Positions 1 to 11,518 of a stretch of 64,000 nucleotides of DNA are shown piece after piece. The DNA comes from Pyricularia pennisetigena. Lineage: Eukaryota; Ascomycota; Sordariomycetes; Magnaporthales; Pyriculariaceae. Both the position numbers and the translations under genes were made by a program. Under the pieces are notes generated by a model. The model did not search any database. It worked only from the letters and a program-made list of their open reading frames with translations, and was not told the origin of the DNA. The stretch's first letter is position 1; each line of letters starts with the position of its first letter. The stretch lies in the NCBI RefSeq assembly GCF_004337985.1, contig NC_043741.1, positions 4,130,140 through 4,194,139 of the forward strand. The letters run 5' to 3'.

Positions 1-360
1 GGGGGGTCAAAGACAGACAATGTGCCCGTGACGTTTTGCTCTGCTGTTCTATGTTATTTATTATTGTGTACACACGCTGGATCCAACCATGGTCCGCAAG
101 ATCCAGGCCGGTCTGAAAGCGTTCGTAGGACCTCAGCAACCACAGGCGAGGCAAGATGGACTGCCGGACCGCAACCACAAAACACGTGTGCAGGGTACCG
201 GAATCTGATTTGGTGGGACTGGTCGGCCGTCAAGGTACTGCACGACGTTGAACGGCGGGAGAGTGGCCGCAACACCGACGAGGCTAAAAAGGGGGGGTTG
301 ACCAATCGTGAAAAGCAAAAAAGGGGCTTATCTGTAGAGAGAGTTACAGAGACAGGATGA

Positions 361-379
361 GTGTGTGTGTGTGTGTGTG
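361..379. repeat. GT dinucleotide microsatellite
   Basis: A perfect run of alternating G and T, about 9.5 units long, in intergenic DNA. It is followed by an A-rich stretch. It is a simple repeat with no sign of function. Confidence 0.9.
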
Positions 380-1554
380 AGACAAGGGAAGAAAAAAAAA
401 AAAAAGAAAAGAAAATCCTTGGTTGCCGGCCAACGTCGTGATCCTCAGGGTGGGCGCACCAAAGTGGCCCGAAGGGCGGCGCTTGCTGTTGAATTGCGTT
501 GGGCGGTTGGACCTGGGATCCAGCTTGCCAGCAAATCAAAATGGTCCCCTATCTAGTTTAGAGCACCCGCTCATTGGCAGGGGTTGAACTAGTAACTCGA
601 TCCACTCCGCCTCCTTTTTGTGTGGTGATATGCAATTCAATCGAGATGCATTGAGTTATTGAGTTGGTTTTTGTTGTGCCGTAGATAAATGGACGGCAAA
701 GAAGGTTGACGAGAATAGTCAAGGCAATCAAGGTTTTTATTACTTTGCAGACGCAAGGTGTTTAGCTTAGATGAGGCCTCTGGTTGGAAAGCTGCTAAGG
801 AATTATGGATTTTAATTATTCTTCTTCTTCTTCGTCATTCTGCATTCTTGTCGTCCCTTCTTGATTCTAGGTACAAGATGGGATGATTTTCGAAAAATCC
901 CCGTCACGAGAAAAACTCGCAATGCGCATAAGATTCCTCATGTTGCATCTCAACAGTCGGGAAACAATTACGAATAAACGAGAACAGGCCCGACCCTGGC
1001 TATTACTACTCCACCTTTGGCCATAATCCTGGCAATGGCGGGGCTCTCGCCAGGAGACGAGAGGAGCACCAGCGGTGCTGAATGAAAGCAATCAATTTAT
1101 TTAGGGTAGGTTACTTGGTAGGTGCAACCTGACAGCTTGCACCAGCACTCTTAAAAGAGTCTCTACTGTTCTTTTAGCCACCTCGGTCCCTCATCCTGTA
1201 GTCGCCTCAGTCACTCCTGCATCAGGTTCCTAGATAAAGGTAAGCTTGACGTCTGATGATCGAGGTTGCCTAGCCCTTGACGTGCTGCAGTAGGCCATCA
1301 CAAAACCCCGCCTCCGACCTCTTGGAGCTCCATCATTTCTTTGCCGCTACATTACGTCAACAATTCCTACAAAGGTCCGACAAGCTAATTGATAAGTTGC
1401 TGTTCCCAGGTTTAGCCTCGACCATAAACCGACGACGAGCAGCTAAGAGCCACCAACTGCTTTTGAATAAGACCATTAGATTTCCCAGTCACCATATCAT
1501 AGACACCTCCGCAGTATCTGTCCAGCTCAAAACCGTCTTTTGAATCCCTCTACG

Positions 1555-1573
1555 AAAAAAAAAAAAAAAAAAA
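1555..1573 (+). promoter_or_regulatory. A19 tract in the UGP1 5' leader
   Basis: An uninterrupted run of 19 adenines ends ten bases before the UGP1 start codon at 1584. It would lie in the mRNA leader if transcription starts upstream, as the frame requires. A-rich leaders can bind poly(A)-binding protein in yeasts, but such a role here is inference. Confidence 0.5.
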
Positions 1574-1583
1574 CGCACACAAG

Positions 1584-3679
1584 ATGGCGTCCAACGTCGC
1601 GAAGGCGGTCAAGAGCGCCCTGCCCTCCCACCTCAAGCCCGAGTCTGCTGAGACCAAGGGCGATTCCGAGTTTGCCCCCCGTCACCATGGCAAGACTCAG
1701 TCGCACATGGTAAGTATGAGCAGCTTGAATTAGCTATCTCTACTATGACACCCTTCCAAAATAATCCCAAGCCTCAGGATGTCGTTCGAGCAAAATATCT
1801 GGTTCCTCCTGGATAAAAACTTGGGATTGGTTTGTGTCCCTTTCACAATGCCATTCTTTCGCCTTAACTCCCATCAGGGAGTTATCTATGCGATTGGAGA
1901 TAGACCGATCAAGGAGACACAACCGCTCAAGACTGTACAGGAGGGTCATTGTATCTTCTGAGAGCTAGGCCTGGTACCGTGGAAGAGTCGATAAAACACT
2001 CTCATCACTTCATAGAGCTGTTTTAAGCTTGCTAGTGCTAACCCAAATCCTCGGATATAGGCCTTCGAGAATGCCTCCACAAACATCGCTGCTGCCCAAA
2101 TGCGCAACGCGCTGACTGCGCTCGCAGAGACAGTCACTGACGAAAAGCAGAAGAAGGTACGTGATGCCTAATGCTGTCTGCATCAAGATGTGTGCGCTAA
2201 TCAATTTTTCTTTTTGGCTCAACACAGCTGTTCGAGACCGAGATGGACAACTTCTTCGCGCTCTTCCGCCGTTTTGTTAACGATAAGGCGAAGGGATCCA
2301 CAGTGTAAGCAGCAGGCTGCCAATCGCCCACCGAAACCTCACTCCTCGTCTACATGTGCATAACTGACTTTTCTGTTGCCCTAAATAGCGACTGGGACCG
2401 CATCGCACCACCTGCGCAAGGTCAGGTCGTTGACTACGATGATCTGGCAAACTCTGAGTCTGTCGAGTTCCTGAGCAAGCTGGCAGTCCTGAAGCTCAAC
2501 GGTGGTCTTGGTACCTCAATGGGTTGCGTCGGACCCAAGTCGGTCATTGAGGTTCGAGATGGCATGTCCTTCCTCGACCTCTCAGTCCGCCAAGTCGAGC
2601 ACCTGAACCGCACCTATGGCACCAACGTTCCGTTCATCCTGATGAACTCGTTCAACACTGACGAGGACACTGCCTCTATCATCAAGAAGTACGAGGGACA
2701 CAACGTTGATATCATGACGTTTAACCAGTCAAGGTATCCTCGTATCTTGAAGGACTCTCTCCTGCCCGTCCCCAAGAGCTTCAACTCCAACATCGACGCC
2801 TGGTACCCTCCCGGCCACGGTGACGTTTTTGAGTCTCTTTACAACTCTGGAGTTCTCGATAAGCTCATTGAGCGCGGTATCGAGTACATCTTCTTGTCCA
2901 ACGTTGACAACCTGGGTGCCGTTGTCGACCTCCGCATTCTTCAGCACATGGTTGAGACAGGTGCCGAGTACATCATGGAGCTTACCAACAAGACCAAGGC
3001 TGATGTCAAGGGTGGTACCATCATTGATTACGAGGGCAAGGTCCGTCTCCTCGAAATTGCCCAGGTCCCCAAGGAGCACGTCAACGAGTTCAAGAGTATC
3101 AAGAAGTTCAGGTACTTCAACACCAACAACATCTGGATGAACGTGCAAGCCATCAAGCGCGTCGTTGAGAACCACGAGCTGGAGCTGGAGATCATTCCCA
3201 ATGGCAAGACCATTCCTGGTGACAAGAAGGGCGAGTCGGACATTTCCATCATCCAGCTCGAGACCGCCGTCGGTGCCGCCATCCGTCACTTCAACAACGC
3301 TCACGGTGTCAACGTGCCCCGTCGCCGCTTCTTGCCCGTCAAGACGTGCTCCGATCTGATGCTTGTCAAGTCAGATCTCTACACCGTCAAGCACGGCCAG
3401 CTGCAAATGAGCGCCGCTCGCTTCGGTGATGCGCCGCTCATCAAGCTGGGAACCGACTTCAAGAAGGTCTCGGACTTCCAGAAGCGCATCCCTTCTATCC
3501 CCAAGATGATCGAGCTTGACCACTTGACCATCACCGGTGCCGTCAACCTGGGCCGTGGTGTTACCTTCAAGGGTACCGTCATCATTGTCGCTACCGAGGG
3601 TCAGACCATCGACATCCCGCCGGGATCCATTTTGGAAAACATGGTCGTGCAGGGTAGCTTGAGGCTCTTGGAGCACTGA
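1584..3679 (+). CDS. UGP1: UTP-glucose-1-phosphate uridylyltransferase (UGPase)
   Basis: Makes UDP-glucose and pyrophosphate from UTP and glucose-1-phosphate in the cytosol. UDP-glucose feeds beta-glucan, glycogen, trehalose and glycoprotein synthesis. Four exons: 1584-1709, 2061-2156, 2228-2304 and 2389-3679, giving 529 aa, the usual eukaryotic UGPase size. The nucleotide-binding loop [16 protein letters not shown] begins near residue 136, followed by the family's FNQSRYPRI and FLSNVDNLG motifs. The C-terminal third has the left-handed beta-helix region ending [15 protein letters not shown]. The start is the ATG at 1584; exon 1 reads [14 protein letters not shown] and joins exon 2 in phase 0. 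Intron 1 is 351 nt, longer than most in the window, and has a GCTAAC branch site near its 3' end. Identity is firm; the start is well supported by frame. Confidence 0.95.
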
Positions 3680-4528
3680 GCCAGTGTATGGCGGACTATG
3701 GTGCATGCCACCTCTCAGCTAGTAATTTAATGAATTATTCCGTTTTTTTTTTCATGATTGACTGCCCCATTTGGGCTGAAAGAGGCCATTCAAGCAAGGG
3801 CAATAATAGCATGATTTTGTGTACTTGGGCATTTCGTCCAGAGACTAGGCATAATAGTGGAGCTAGGTAGAAAAAGCGAATTGATTCTTACGGCTTGTAT
3901 TCTACTCTTGTCACGTTCCGACATGCCATCCAAACTCTTGGCACGCTCGATGTCAGGGAAGTGACAAAAGAGCACGGTCTTGTTTCTGTGCGCCTATTTC
4001 GTTCCATCTTGTAGCTGATCCTTGCTTGAACTGATTGTGTGTTGACCAACAACGACATATAAGAACCAAAACAAAAACTTACAAGACCAAAGACGCACCA
4101 CCAAAAGAATATGAGAATAGTCGCTGTCCCCATGTCAACTTTGAAAACAAGTTGCCCGGTTCGGCAACAGACCGTGGCCTTCCTAGGTTGCGCTGTGAGC
4201 CTCGTTACTGAGTTCAATAATTCCAGTCTCCAGAAACCCTATGACATGAAGACATAATTTTAGAAAATCAATCTCGATACCGTTTGGGGAGTCCAGCGCT
4301 GCGCTTACGGGAGAGGGAGCGCGGGGGAGGCGGGGCACCATGGCGAAGCGCCTTAACAACATCAGGGCCGCCCGTTCGCTGTAAGTTGGCATGTCCATCG
4401 ATAGGTATATAGTGTGACTCTGCCGAAGCGCCCTCGATCGAGAACTTGTTCTTGTTCAGATTGGTAGCCGGGCGGCTGTCATGGCGACCGGCAGCATTTG
4501 GATCTGCAACAAGCGGGCCAGAGAGACG
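3680..4528. other. Convergent intergenic region between UGP1 and the ING/PHD gene
   Basis: Holds the 3' flanks of two convergent genes. No coding signature is seen on either strand. Short frames such as 3888-4217 (-) have no recognisable family. Confidence 0.6.
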
Positions 4529-6000
4529 CTATCTCTTCTTGTTCCCGGCCTTGGCAAGAACCTTGGGGTCCTCCCTGCAACGGGGGCAAAACCATGCGCC
4601 AGCTGGCTCCGACTTAAGGTCAACACAGGACCAATGGAACCACTCGAGTGGACAATCCGGATTGTCGCCTGTGCCAGACAAGTTGAGTTAGCAAACATGA
4701 CTGGAAGCAAGTTTATGGGATAATCTGGGAGCAAGGCTCGCTTACAGGCCACCATATTGCCAAAACTGACGTTTTGACACAGGCAATATTTCCGGTCGTC
4801 GCCAGCTTCCTCGTCTTCCAGGTCGACCATCTCCTCATCGTCATCAGAACCGTGCCGCTCCTTCTTAAGAAGCGTGGCTCCCGATACTGGTCCCTCAACA
4901 TGACCTCCGCCATCCTTTCGCGAAGGTACTGAAGTTGGGGCACTGGGTGTACCAGTGCGAGACCTAACTTCGTCACCACTGGCAGACATGTCGTCGGAAA
5001 GCTCCGAGTCGGCGTTGGAAGATGGCGAGTTCTTTGCTACACGCTTCACCCGTGACAAACCCGACTTCGTAGTGCCGCCAGGTGCTCCCGGTGTCTTCTT
5101 TCGCCCGCCTGTAGAAGAGGGTGTTCCTTTCCGTCCAGATGATGCCGCTGCCGCGCCCTTGCTGGATGCTCTGGGCCCGGCGCTACCTGCCCTCTGCACG
5201 CCAGTAGCCGTGTGTCCCTTTGGCGTGCCAGGGCCCAGCGACGAGTGTCTAGCCAGATTGCTGGTGGGTGTTGCGGCGCTGCCGGCTCCGCCATTGATGC
5301 GTGGGCCCCTCTTAGGAACCCCGCCACTAGGTCCGGCCGAAACCTCACGAGCTTGTCTGCCCAGAATTATGCCAGCTGCTGGCGTTGCGGGTGCCGATGC
5401 AGAGTTGTGTAGTGTTTGTGAAGTACGAATAGATGAGTTGCCCGCGCGAGCCGTAGCCGTCGTGGTGGCCGAATTCTGACCTTGGCTGTTAGGAATGTTG
5501 GTGTTGACGGTAAGGGACACTCGAGAGGTTGACGGGGGTGGATTTGCGTTCGGGCGAAGGAGGGATGGAAGTTCGTCAGGGTCGGTAAAGCCGGGTTCGT
5601 TTCTATCAGTGAGGATCTTGAGCTGCTTGTCCAGCTCGCGAACATGCTTGTCCATAATCAACTTCATCCTCTCGGAGAGGGCCACCTTCTCGCCGGCGAG
5701 TCGATCAGCTATAGCATAGTTTTCCCGGATCGTGGCACGAAGGCTAGCCTCCTTAGGGTTTTCTGCATGGCTTCCGTGAGCCTTAATGTATTTCTGGATA
5801 CGACTGTCACGATCCTCAATGATCTTTATGCAGTCATTGTACTGCCTGTCCTTGTCCAAGATTTCATCTTGAATGAACCGAATTTCCTCGGGCAAGTTCT
5901 GCACGCGGTTGATCCAGTCATCCAAGATCAGGGAGGGGTCGAGGCTTTCGCCTTGGGGCATCCTCTTGACAAAGTCGATTGACAGGTCGTCTCTAGGCAT
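4529..6000 (-). CDS. YNG2: ING-family PHD-finger protein, YNG2-type (NuA4 subunit)
   Basis: ING proteins read H3K4 methylation through a C-terminal PHD finger and tether histone acetyltransferase or deacetylase complexes. Two exons on the minus strand (6000-4746 and 4668-4529, 77-nt intron) give 464 aa. Residues about 20-130 form the helical ING domain ([38 protein letters not shown]). A long basic, Ser/Pro/Thr-rich linker and an acidic stretch follow. The PHD finger has the full C4HC3 set: C406, C408, C419, C424, H430, C433, C446, C449. The intron splits codon C419, so the unspliced frame loses half the finger. The ING helices and the [12 protein letters not shown] segment resemble yeast Yng2 more than Pho23, so NuA4 membership is inferred. 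The next gene, divergent, is a histone deacetylase. Confidence 0.88.
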
Positions 6001-7501
6001 GGTAGTTAATAGCCGTTGAACCTGCTGAATAAGGTATTATATTATAATATAGCCTGCGATATGACGCAACGATACTCGGTGTAGCAAAGCGGGCAAATAG
6101 CATGAGGTCGCGCGCCTCGGATTGTTTAGAGAGATGGCAGAACGCCTTGAAGCGATGGCTTTTTGGAGCAGACTCCCTCCAGTCGGCTCCCAGGCACGAC
6201 GCGGCAGGGACAATCTGAAGTGTGAACAAAACGAGACGCGACGACAGAAGTGGATCGAGAGGCGCTTGTCAGAGGCAAGAGTGTGCGGCAACTAAGCGGG
6301 ACAAGATGAGGCGTGGGAAAGCCAGAGAGACAGAGAGAAACAAAGAATGTACCGGCGACTTCCGATCAATAGGTGGCAGCAAGAACGAGCCAATCAACAA
6401 AAACAAGGTACCAAAGTTAAGGCAAGGCACCTTAGGTGGTTGTCAACTGGACGTTGCTGGTATGCTTGCTGAAGGAGGCTGGGAGATGGACAGGGAGGCG
6501 CGACAAGGTGACTGGGTTCTTGACTAAATATTTGTGCCCTTCTTATCACATTTGATGGGCGTGACGTGTTTTGACAAATTGAGCGGCTCACCTCGACGAC
6601 CACAGGAGCTTCCGCCTCGTTGGTGTCGGCGCGAGATGGTATCGCGCTTGTGCAAATAGCAATAAAAGACACAGACCCCAAAGGCGCAAGGGTGTAACTG
6701 CGAGGACGGATGCCAATGATGAAATCTATCGCGCGGGCAAGATGGATCTCTTCCAGATGAGGCAGGGCAGGGTAATAAGGTACGTCGGGATGGCGAGTGA
6801 CGAAGTGCCGGCCGACACGCAGAAATAAATTGATGAGCTAGAGAGGATTTCGCGCCTACGATTTGCTGCCAAGATCTTATGGTGGGGGCAAAAATCCCAT
6901 CAGAGGGTACCCGCCGCTAACAAGGCTTGCAGGGGTCTGGTCTTTTGGGGTCTTGACCTGGAGCTCATGCATGACAAATTGTCACGAACCCCACCTTGAG
7001 GTGGAAACTTTGGCACCTGGTTGGTTTGCTGGGGTGGGAGGCTGCTGCTACTCAAGGAGGTATCCAATTGGATATGACCGCGCGCGTCTGTCAAACTTGC
7101 ATTTGAGCGACAACCATGGCAAAAAGCAGCTTGTGAGGAAGGTATTCAAATAACTTACTTGTCTGAAGGTACATACATAATTCTCAAGATAATCCGGGAT
7201 CTTTGTTTTCCGGCTATCTGATCTTATACAACGCCATCTGAAAGGTCGGAAGAATCAGCACTACCGTATTTGATACTCGCCACACACGACGACGGCCTGG
7301 GAGGAGGATTTTGTCCTGCTTCGACTTGGTCTTGTTGCGTGAGGCAAGGTCGGCTTGCCAGCCTCGTTCGTACTCAAAGTATCAATCAACGATCGACGCG
7401 CTATCTTCAATCTCATCTGTTTGCTGCATGAGAGGCTACGCAGCAATTTGAGATTTTGTCTTTCACCTTTGGCCTGAATTATCAACCCGGTGCGAGCCAG
7501 C
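6001..7501. promoter_or_regulatory. Shared divergent promoter region, YNG2-type / HOS2-type genes
   Basis: A 1.5 kb gene-free interval lies between the start codons of two divergently transcribed chromatin genes. It must hold both 5' leaders and promoters. An AT-rich stretch lies near 6030-6056. No coding family was recognised in the short frames here. No individual factor site can be named with confidence. Confidence 0.55.
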
Positions 7502-8992
7502 ATGGATGCAGACTCATACAGATATCGACCACCGCGGCCAAACTATCTGCCTCGCGACGTCGAGGTCGACAAACCGATTGTTGAGGACTACGTGGATCCT
7601 CTAGATGTTGTCAGCGATGCCGACAATGCTGCCTTCTATAATAAGATCAAGAAGGTGGCGGAGGCCTACAACATAACAAGGCCCAAGGGGCACAATGTCT
7701 CTTTCCATGTAAACCCCGAAATGGAGAAGCACCATTTCGGCCAGACGCATCCGATGAAGCCCTGGCGTCTTACCCTGTCAAAAGCCCTCATTTCGTCATA
7801 TGGCATGAATTTTGCTATGGATAACTACGTATCCCGAGCGGCAACATACGACGAGCTCACAATGTTCCACGCTAGCGACTACATTCAGTTCCTGGGAACG
7901 GTCTTACCGGAGCCTATACCTAGGGATGTCGATAACCCATATCCGGACCTCAAGTTTAACCTTGGAGGGTCCGACTGTCCCTTATTCGAGGGTCTTTATG
8001 ATTATTGCTCCATGTCTGCCGGTGGCTCATTGGACGCCGCCCGGAAGATCTGCAATAACCAGTCCGATATCGCCATCGCCTGGGGCGGCGGCCTGCACCA
8101 CGCCAAACGATCCGAGGCCTCGGGATTCTGCTATATCAATGATATCGTCATTGCAATCTTGCAGCTTCTCCGGTGTCATCCTCGAGTCCTGTACATCGAT
8201 ATCGACGTCCACCACGGTGACGGCGTAGAGGAGGCCTTTTATTCTACCGACCGGGTTATGACCGTCTCCTTTCACAAGTACGACCCCGTCAATTTCTTTC
8301 CTGGGACTGGTCCGCTGGATGAAAACGGACCCAAGAACGAGCTGAATCCTGGTGCGCATCATGCCATCAACGTCCCTCTCAACGACGGCATCACCGACGA
8401 CCAGTACTCGGCACTGTTTGAGAACGTCATTGGGCAGTGTGTCGCCAAGTTCCGTCCAACCGCAATTGCTCTCCAGTGTGGCGCCGACTCTCTTGCTGGA
8501 GACCGCCTGGGGCGCTTCAACCTACAGGTACAGGGCCATGGCTCTTGCGTCGAGTTCTGCAAAAAGCTTGGGATCCCCATGATCCTCTTTGGCGGTGGAG
8601 GCTACACTCCCCGTAACGTCGCCCGCGCCTGGGCATATGAGACGAGCATCGCCATTGATTGTCACGACAAGATCGACCCCGTCATACCCCTTCACACGCC
8701 CTGGCGCGACAAATTCCGTCAGGACACACTGCTTCCCACCCTACAGCAAGTCGTTGGTGAGCCTCGCCAGAATCGGAACACGCAAAAACGACTTCAAGAG
8801 ATCGTTCAGCATGTCACCGAGCAACTGCGATTTGTCAACAACGCCCCCAGTGTACAGTATTCGGTCATTCCACCAGATCTCCAGGGGCTTCGGGAGGAGG
8901 TAGAGGCACGGATAAAGGAGGAGATGGAGGAGAAGGATGAAAGGTCCAGAAAGACAGCCGAAGAGGGTGTCGGTCAGGCTATGGAGTTTTGA
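7502..8992 (+). CDS. HOS2: Class I histone deacetylase, HOS2-type
   Basis: Zn-dependent lysine deacetylase acting on histone tails. Hos2 orthologues work in the Set3/Tig1 complex and affect growth and sporulation in filamentous fungi. A single exon encodes 496 aa. The deacetylase domain spans about residues 68-400. Catalytic features are visible: general-base histidines H199/H200 in GGGLHHAK, zinc ligands D235 and H237 in YIDIDVHHGDG, zinc ligand D329 in QCGADSLAGDRLG, and the catalytic tyrosine Y368 in GGGGYTPRN. The N-terminal MKPWRLTLSKALISSYGM and KRSEASGFCYIND segments match Hos2 rather than Rpd3. The C terminus is a short Glu/Lys-rich helix. The frame extends four codons upstream to a GTG at 7490, but the first ATG is at 7502. 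Confidence 0.93.
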   Translation: MDADSYRYRPPRPNYLPRDVEVDKPIVEDYVDPLDVVSDADNAAFYNKIKKVAEAYNITRPKGHNVSFHVNPEMEKHHFGQTHPMKPWRLTLSKALISSYGMNFAMDNYVSRAATYDELTMFHASDYIQFLGTVLPEPIPRDVDNPYPDLKFNLGGSDCPLFEGLYDYCSMSAGGSLDAARKICNNQSDIAIAWGGGLHHAKRSEASGFCYINDIVIAILQLLRCHPRVLYIDIDVHHGDGVEEAFYSTDRVMTVSFHKYDPVNFFPGTGPLDENGPKNELNPGAHHAINVPLNDGITDDQYSALFENVIGQCVAKFRPTAIALQCGADSLAGDRLGRFNLQVQGHGSCVEFCKKLGIPMILFGGGGYTPRNVARAWAYETSIAIDCHDKIDPVIPLHTPWRDKFRQDTLLPTLQQVVGEPRQNRNTQKRLQEIVQHVTEQLRFVNNAPSVQYSVIPPDLQGLREEVEARIKEEMEEKDERSRKTAEEGVGQAMEF

Positions 8993-9691
8993 CGGGACTA
9001 GCAGGAGCGCTTTTCTTTTACACGCCAGTTTCACCGGCCAAATAATCATCTCTTTCTGGATACCAGCTTAGCAGTGCTGATATGTTGTCTGTTTAGTCAG
9101 TTGCGTAAGCAATTCTTATCGATAGTTACAGGGTTGGGTTCTTATAAAAGGGCCTACCACCGTTATATATACCTACTTTGTAACCTATTCCTGAATCAAT
9201 CAATAGAATAAGGAGCAATCAGGTCTATATTGCTTCGTTGGTTCATCCGCTCAATAAGCAGAGCATTCGGCCCCTATTCCTATCAACACATGTCTTTACA
9301 TCGGAGAATTTAGCTATATTGGGATATTTATGGATATTGCTAGAGTCCACGTAAACAGTCTGTCCATATTAACATGCCGCCATGTAACCAACTTTTTTTT
9401 TTTCCCCGGAAATGGCAGAAGCAGTGAGATCGGACAACAATCCTTTTGTTTGGCGTCGTATATTCAAAACTACTTTATTTACTCAGTACCACAAGGGTTG
9501 CGTAGTGCGAGCGTGAATCCTACATACTCCCAACTAGAAGCTACAGATGTGGAACACACATCACATCTTGCTCCCAATAATTCACATATTTGCCCTCGGA
9601 CACTTGCACGTCCTCAAACGAACCTTTTTAACGGACCTGCGGTAGCAATCCCTCCCCCCTTTTTTCGAGCAAGGCGACCAAAAGCCAGCGT
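8993..9691. other. Convergent intergenic region between HOS2 and the MFS gene
   Basis: About 700 bases holding two 3' flanks. There is a T-run followed by CCCC near 9392-9408 and several AT-rich stretches. The plus-strand frame at 9330-9740 has no family signature and overlaps the transporter's 3' end, so no gene is called. Confidence 0.55.
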
Positions 9692-11518
9692 TTATGCTCG
9701 CCGCTCAACATGTGGTGACGAGTCGCGCTGTCGCGTTTGACCGAAGCGACCAGCCTTAACGCTGACGAAAACAATCAGCGCGACACCTACAGTCAGGCCC
9801 GTGGACATGAGTATCACATTGACCGGGATGGGGTTGCCCTCAAAAGTCACGTGGAACATGTAGTCGAGCGCGGGCTGTGACAGATTAAACAGGCCAGACA
9901 GGCAAATCACGGCGCCATAAACGGTGCCGAAGGTCCGGAACCCAAAGACTTTGGCGCTATAGTCCGAAACGGCCGTATAGTAGAATGGCCTGTACAGGAC
10001 AAAGAGACACACGTTTGAGTAGGCGGCCCAGGCTTGCGGAATGATGCCTAGGATGCCTATGGTCGTCGCCACGGAAACCAAACAGATGAGTACGGTGACG
10101 GTCGTGGTGCGGTCGAGGATGGTACCGATGAACGGTATCGACAGAATGCCACCAATTGGCAGTGCCAGGTCGAAGAAGTTATTGATCTCGCGGGCCTGCT
10201 GGTGGCTGTGGAAGAGGTAACTGTACTGCTGGTAAATTGTGGCGACAAAGAAATTGATCCTCGTCATTTGCACAACTGCAGAGCTCACCCGATGATGCAT
10301 TTAGCCAGCGAACTCGGGTCACCCTGAAGGGATGCATGGAACTAGGGCTTCACTAACCTGTAAACATCATGATAAGAGTGAACCAGGGTGACATGAGCTG
10401 CTCCTTGATGGTAGCTGTATGCATGACACCCCAAACCCCCGACCTTTCGTTCTTCTTGATCTCTCGCTGAACTTGCTTATCGACCTTGCGGGTGCCCAAG
10501 AGCTCCTCAACCTGGTCTTCAATCTGGTGCCTCTCCTCTTCCCGCAGTAGGGCGGTCTCCTCGTCGACCTGATCATCGGCCTCGTGATGTCTGCCAGGCT
10601 CCTCGATATCCTCGATCATCTCACCGACTGTCTTGTAAGACTGCTTGGGGAGCAACGTCAGCTGGAGAACGGCAATGAGAGCCGGTACCGCCAGATACAC
10701 TAAAAAGAAGCTCCTCGAGCCAAATCCACCACGAGTAGCTTGATAGGTGAGTCTATAAATGAGGTAAAGAGCACTGGAGGCGTCAAAAGCGCCCGTGAGC
10801 AAAGCAAGAATCAAGCCCGAGTGCTTCGGGAATGCATTGCTGAGTTGGAAAGAGGAAATGTATATGAAGGGGCCACCGAGAGCAGTGAAGAGGTAACCCC
10901 ACAGGAAACCATCAAATGGCCAGGCTTGGGCATACGCCAGCATAACAGAACCAACAGCAAGAAAGGCACTGCCAAGTAGACCACAGAATCTGGGACCGGT
11001 CTTGTCAAGTACGATCCCTATGGGGAGAGCTGCCACATTCGTGCCGACTGCAGCGACAGTAAACATGAGATTTAGATGGATTTCGACGCAGGTATCATCA
11101 ACGGCGCCATCAACGATACAAACATCGTGGTATGCACCCTCCTGCTTCAGTACTGGCTTAATTGCTGCATAGCCAAAGCAGACACCCGCCGACAGGAAAC
11201 AGTAAAAGACGGCGGCAACAACTTGTGCTATCATGGAGAGGACAGATCAGTAAAACAGAACTGTTGAATTCTGGGACACTTTTGTGGCCTACGGGAGCAC
11301 ATACCAATCCTCTTCCATTCCGGGACCTCGAACGCTCCAACGGCCTGAACATTGCCATGACGCTCCGAGGGAGGATCCCACTGCTCCGGGATGGGATTAA
11401 AGGTAAGTTTGGTCGGACGCACAGAGATGACCGAGGCGTCGGATCCGCGCCGCGATCTTATTTCACCGGTAGGTGCGAACGACAAAGACTCGATAGATCC
11501 AACCCTATGAAGAGACAT
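9692..11518 (-). CDS. Major facilitator superfamily transporter, Fmp42-like
   Basis: Predicted multi-pass membrane transporter; the substrate is unknown. Three exons (11518-11305, 11227-10358, 10275-9692; introns 77 and 82 nt) give 555 aa. Residues 1-71 are a Ser/Arg-rich cytosolic N terminus. Six hydrophobic segments follow, beginning QVVAAVFYCFLSAGVCFGYA and including the loop LPIGIVLDKTGPRFCGLLGS, which matches the MFS loop 2-3 D-x-x-G-x-R pattern. A charged central loop (Glu/Arg-rich, with an EETALLREEE stretch) separates them from a second bundle (FFDLALPIGGILSIPFIG, VFGFRTFGTVYGAV). Overall order and motifs resemble yeast Fmp42/YMR221C and the SLC43 branch. The start was placed at the Met of MSLHRVGS; an in-frame upstream start at 11581 would add a hydrophobic stretch not expected in the family. 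Confidence 0.82.

Larger units (their letters stand above)
1..1583. other. Intergenic region upstream of UGP1
   Basis: No gene is recognised. Short open frames on both strands have no family signature and look like chance frames. The stretch contains a GT microsatellite (361-379), an A-rich run near 391-415 and a TTC-type run near 817-836. The right end is the UGP1 leader. The left edge may hold the flank of a gene outside the window. Confidence 0.6.

Noticed and set aside
2729..3304. 191-codon frame antisense to UGP1
   Set aside because: It is a codon-bias shadow of a strongly conserved exon, with Val/Leu/Asp-rich composition and no family signature.
4955..5479. 174-codon frame antisense to the ING/PHD gene
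   Set aside because: It lies opposite the low-complexity linker of the ING protein; the composition mirrors that linker and no domain is visible.
4529..6000. Assignment of the ING protein as PHO23
   Set aside because: The helical domain and the segment before the third zinc ligand fit Yng2 better; a tree would decide this.
7490..7501. Four-codon upstream extension of HOS2 beginning with GTG
   Set aside because: Eukaryotic initiation is expected at the ATG at 7502; similar non-ATG extensions of the WW-PhoD and zinc-finger frames were also dropped.
7502..8992. Assignment of the deacetylase as RPD3
   Set aside because: The N-terminal and mid-domain segments match Hos2-type enzymes better, and the protein lacks the long acidic tail typical of fungal RPD3.
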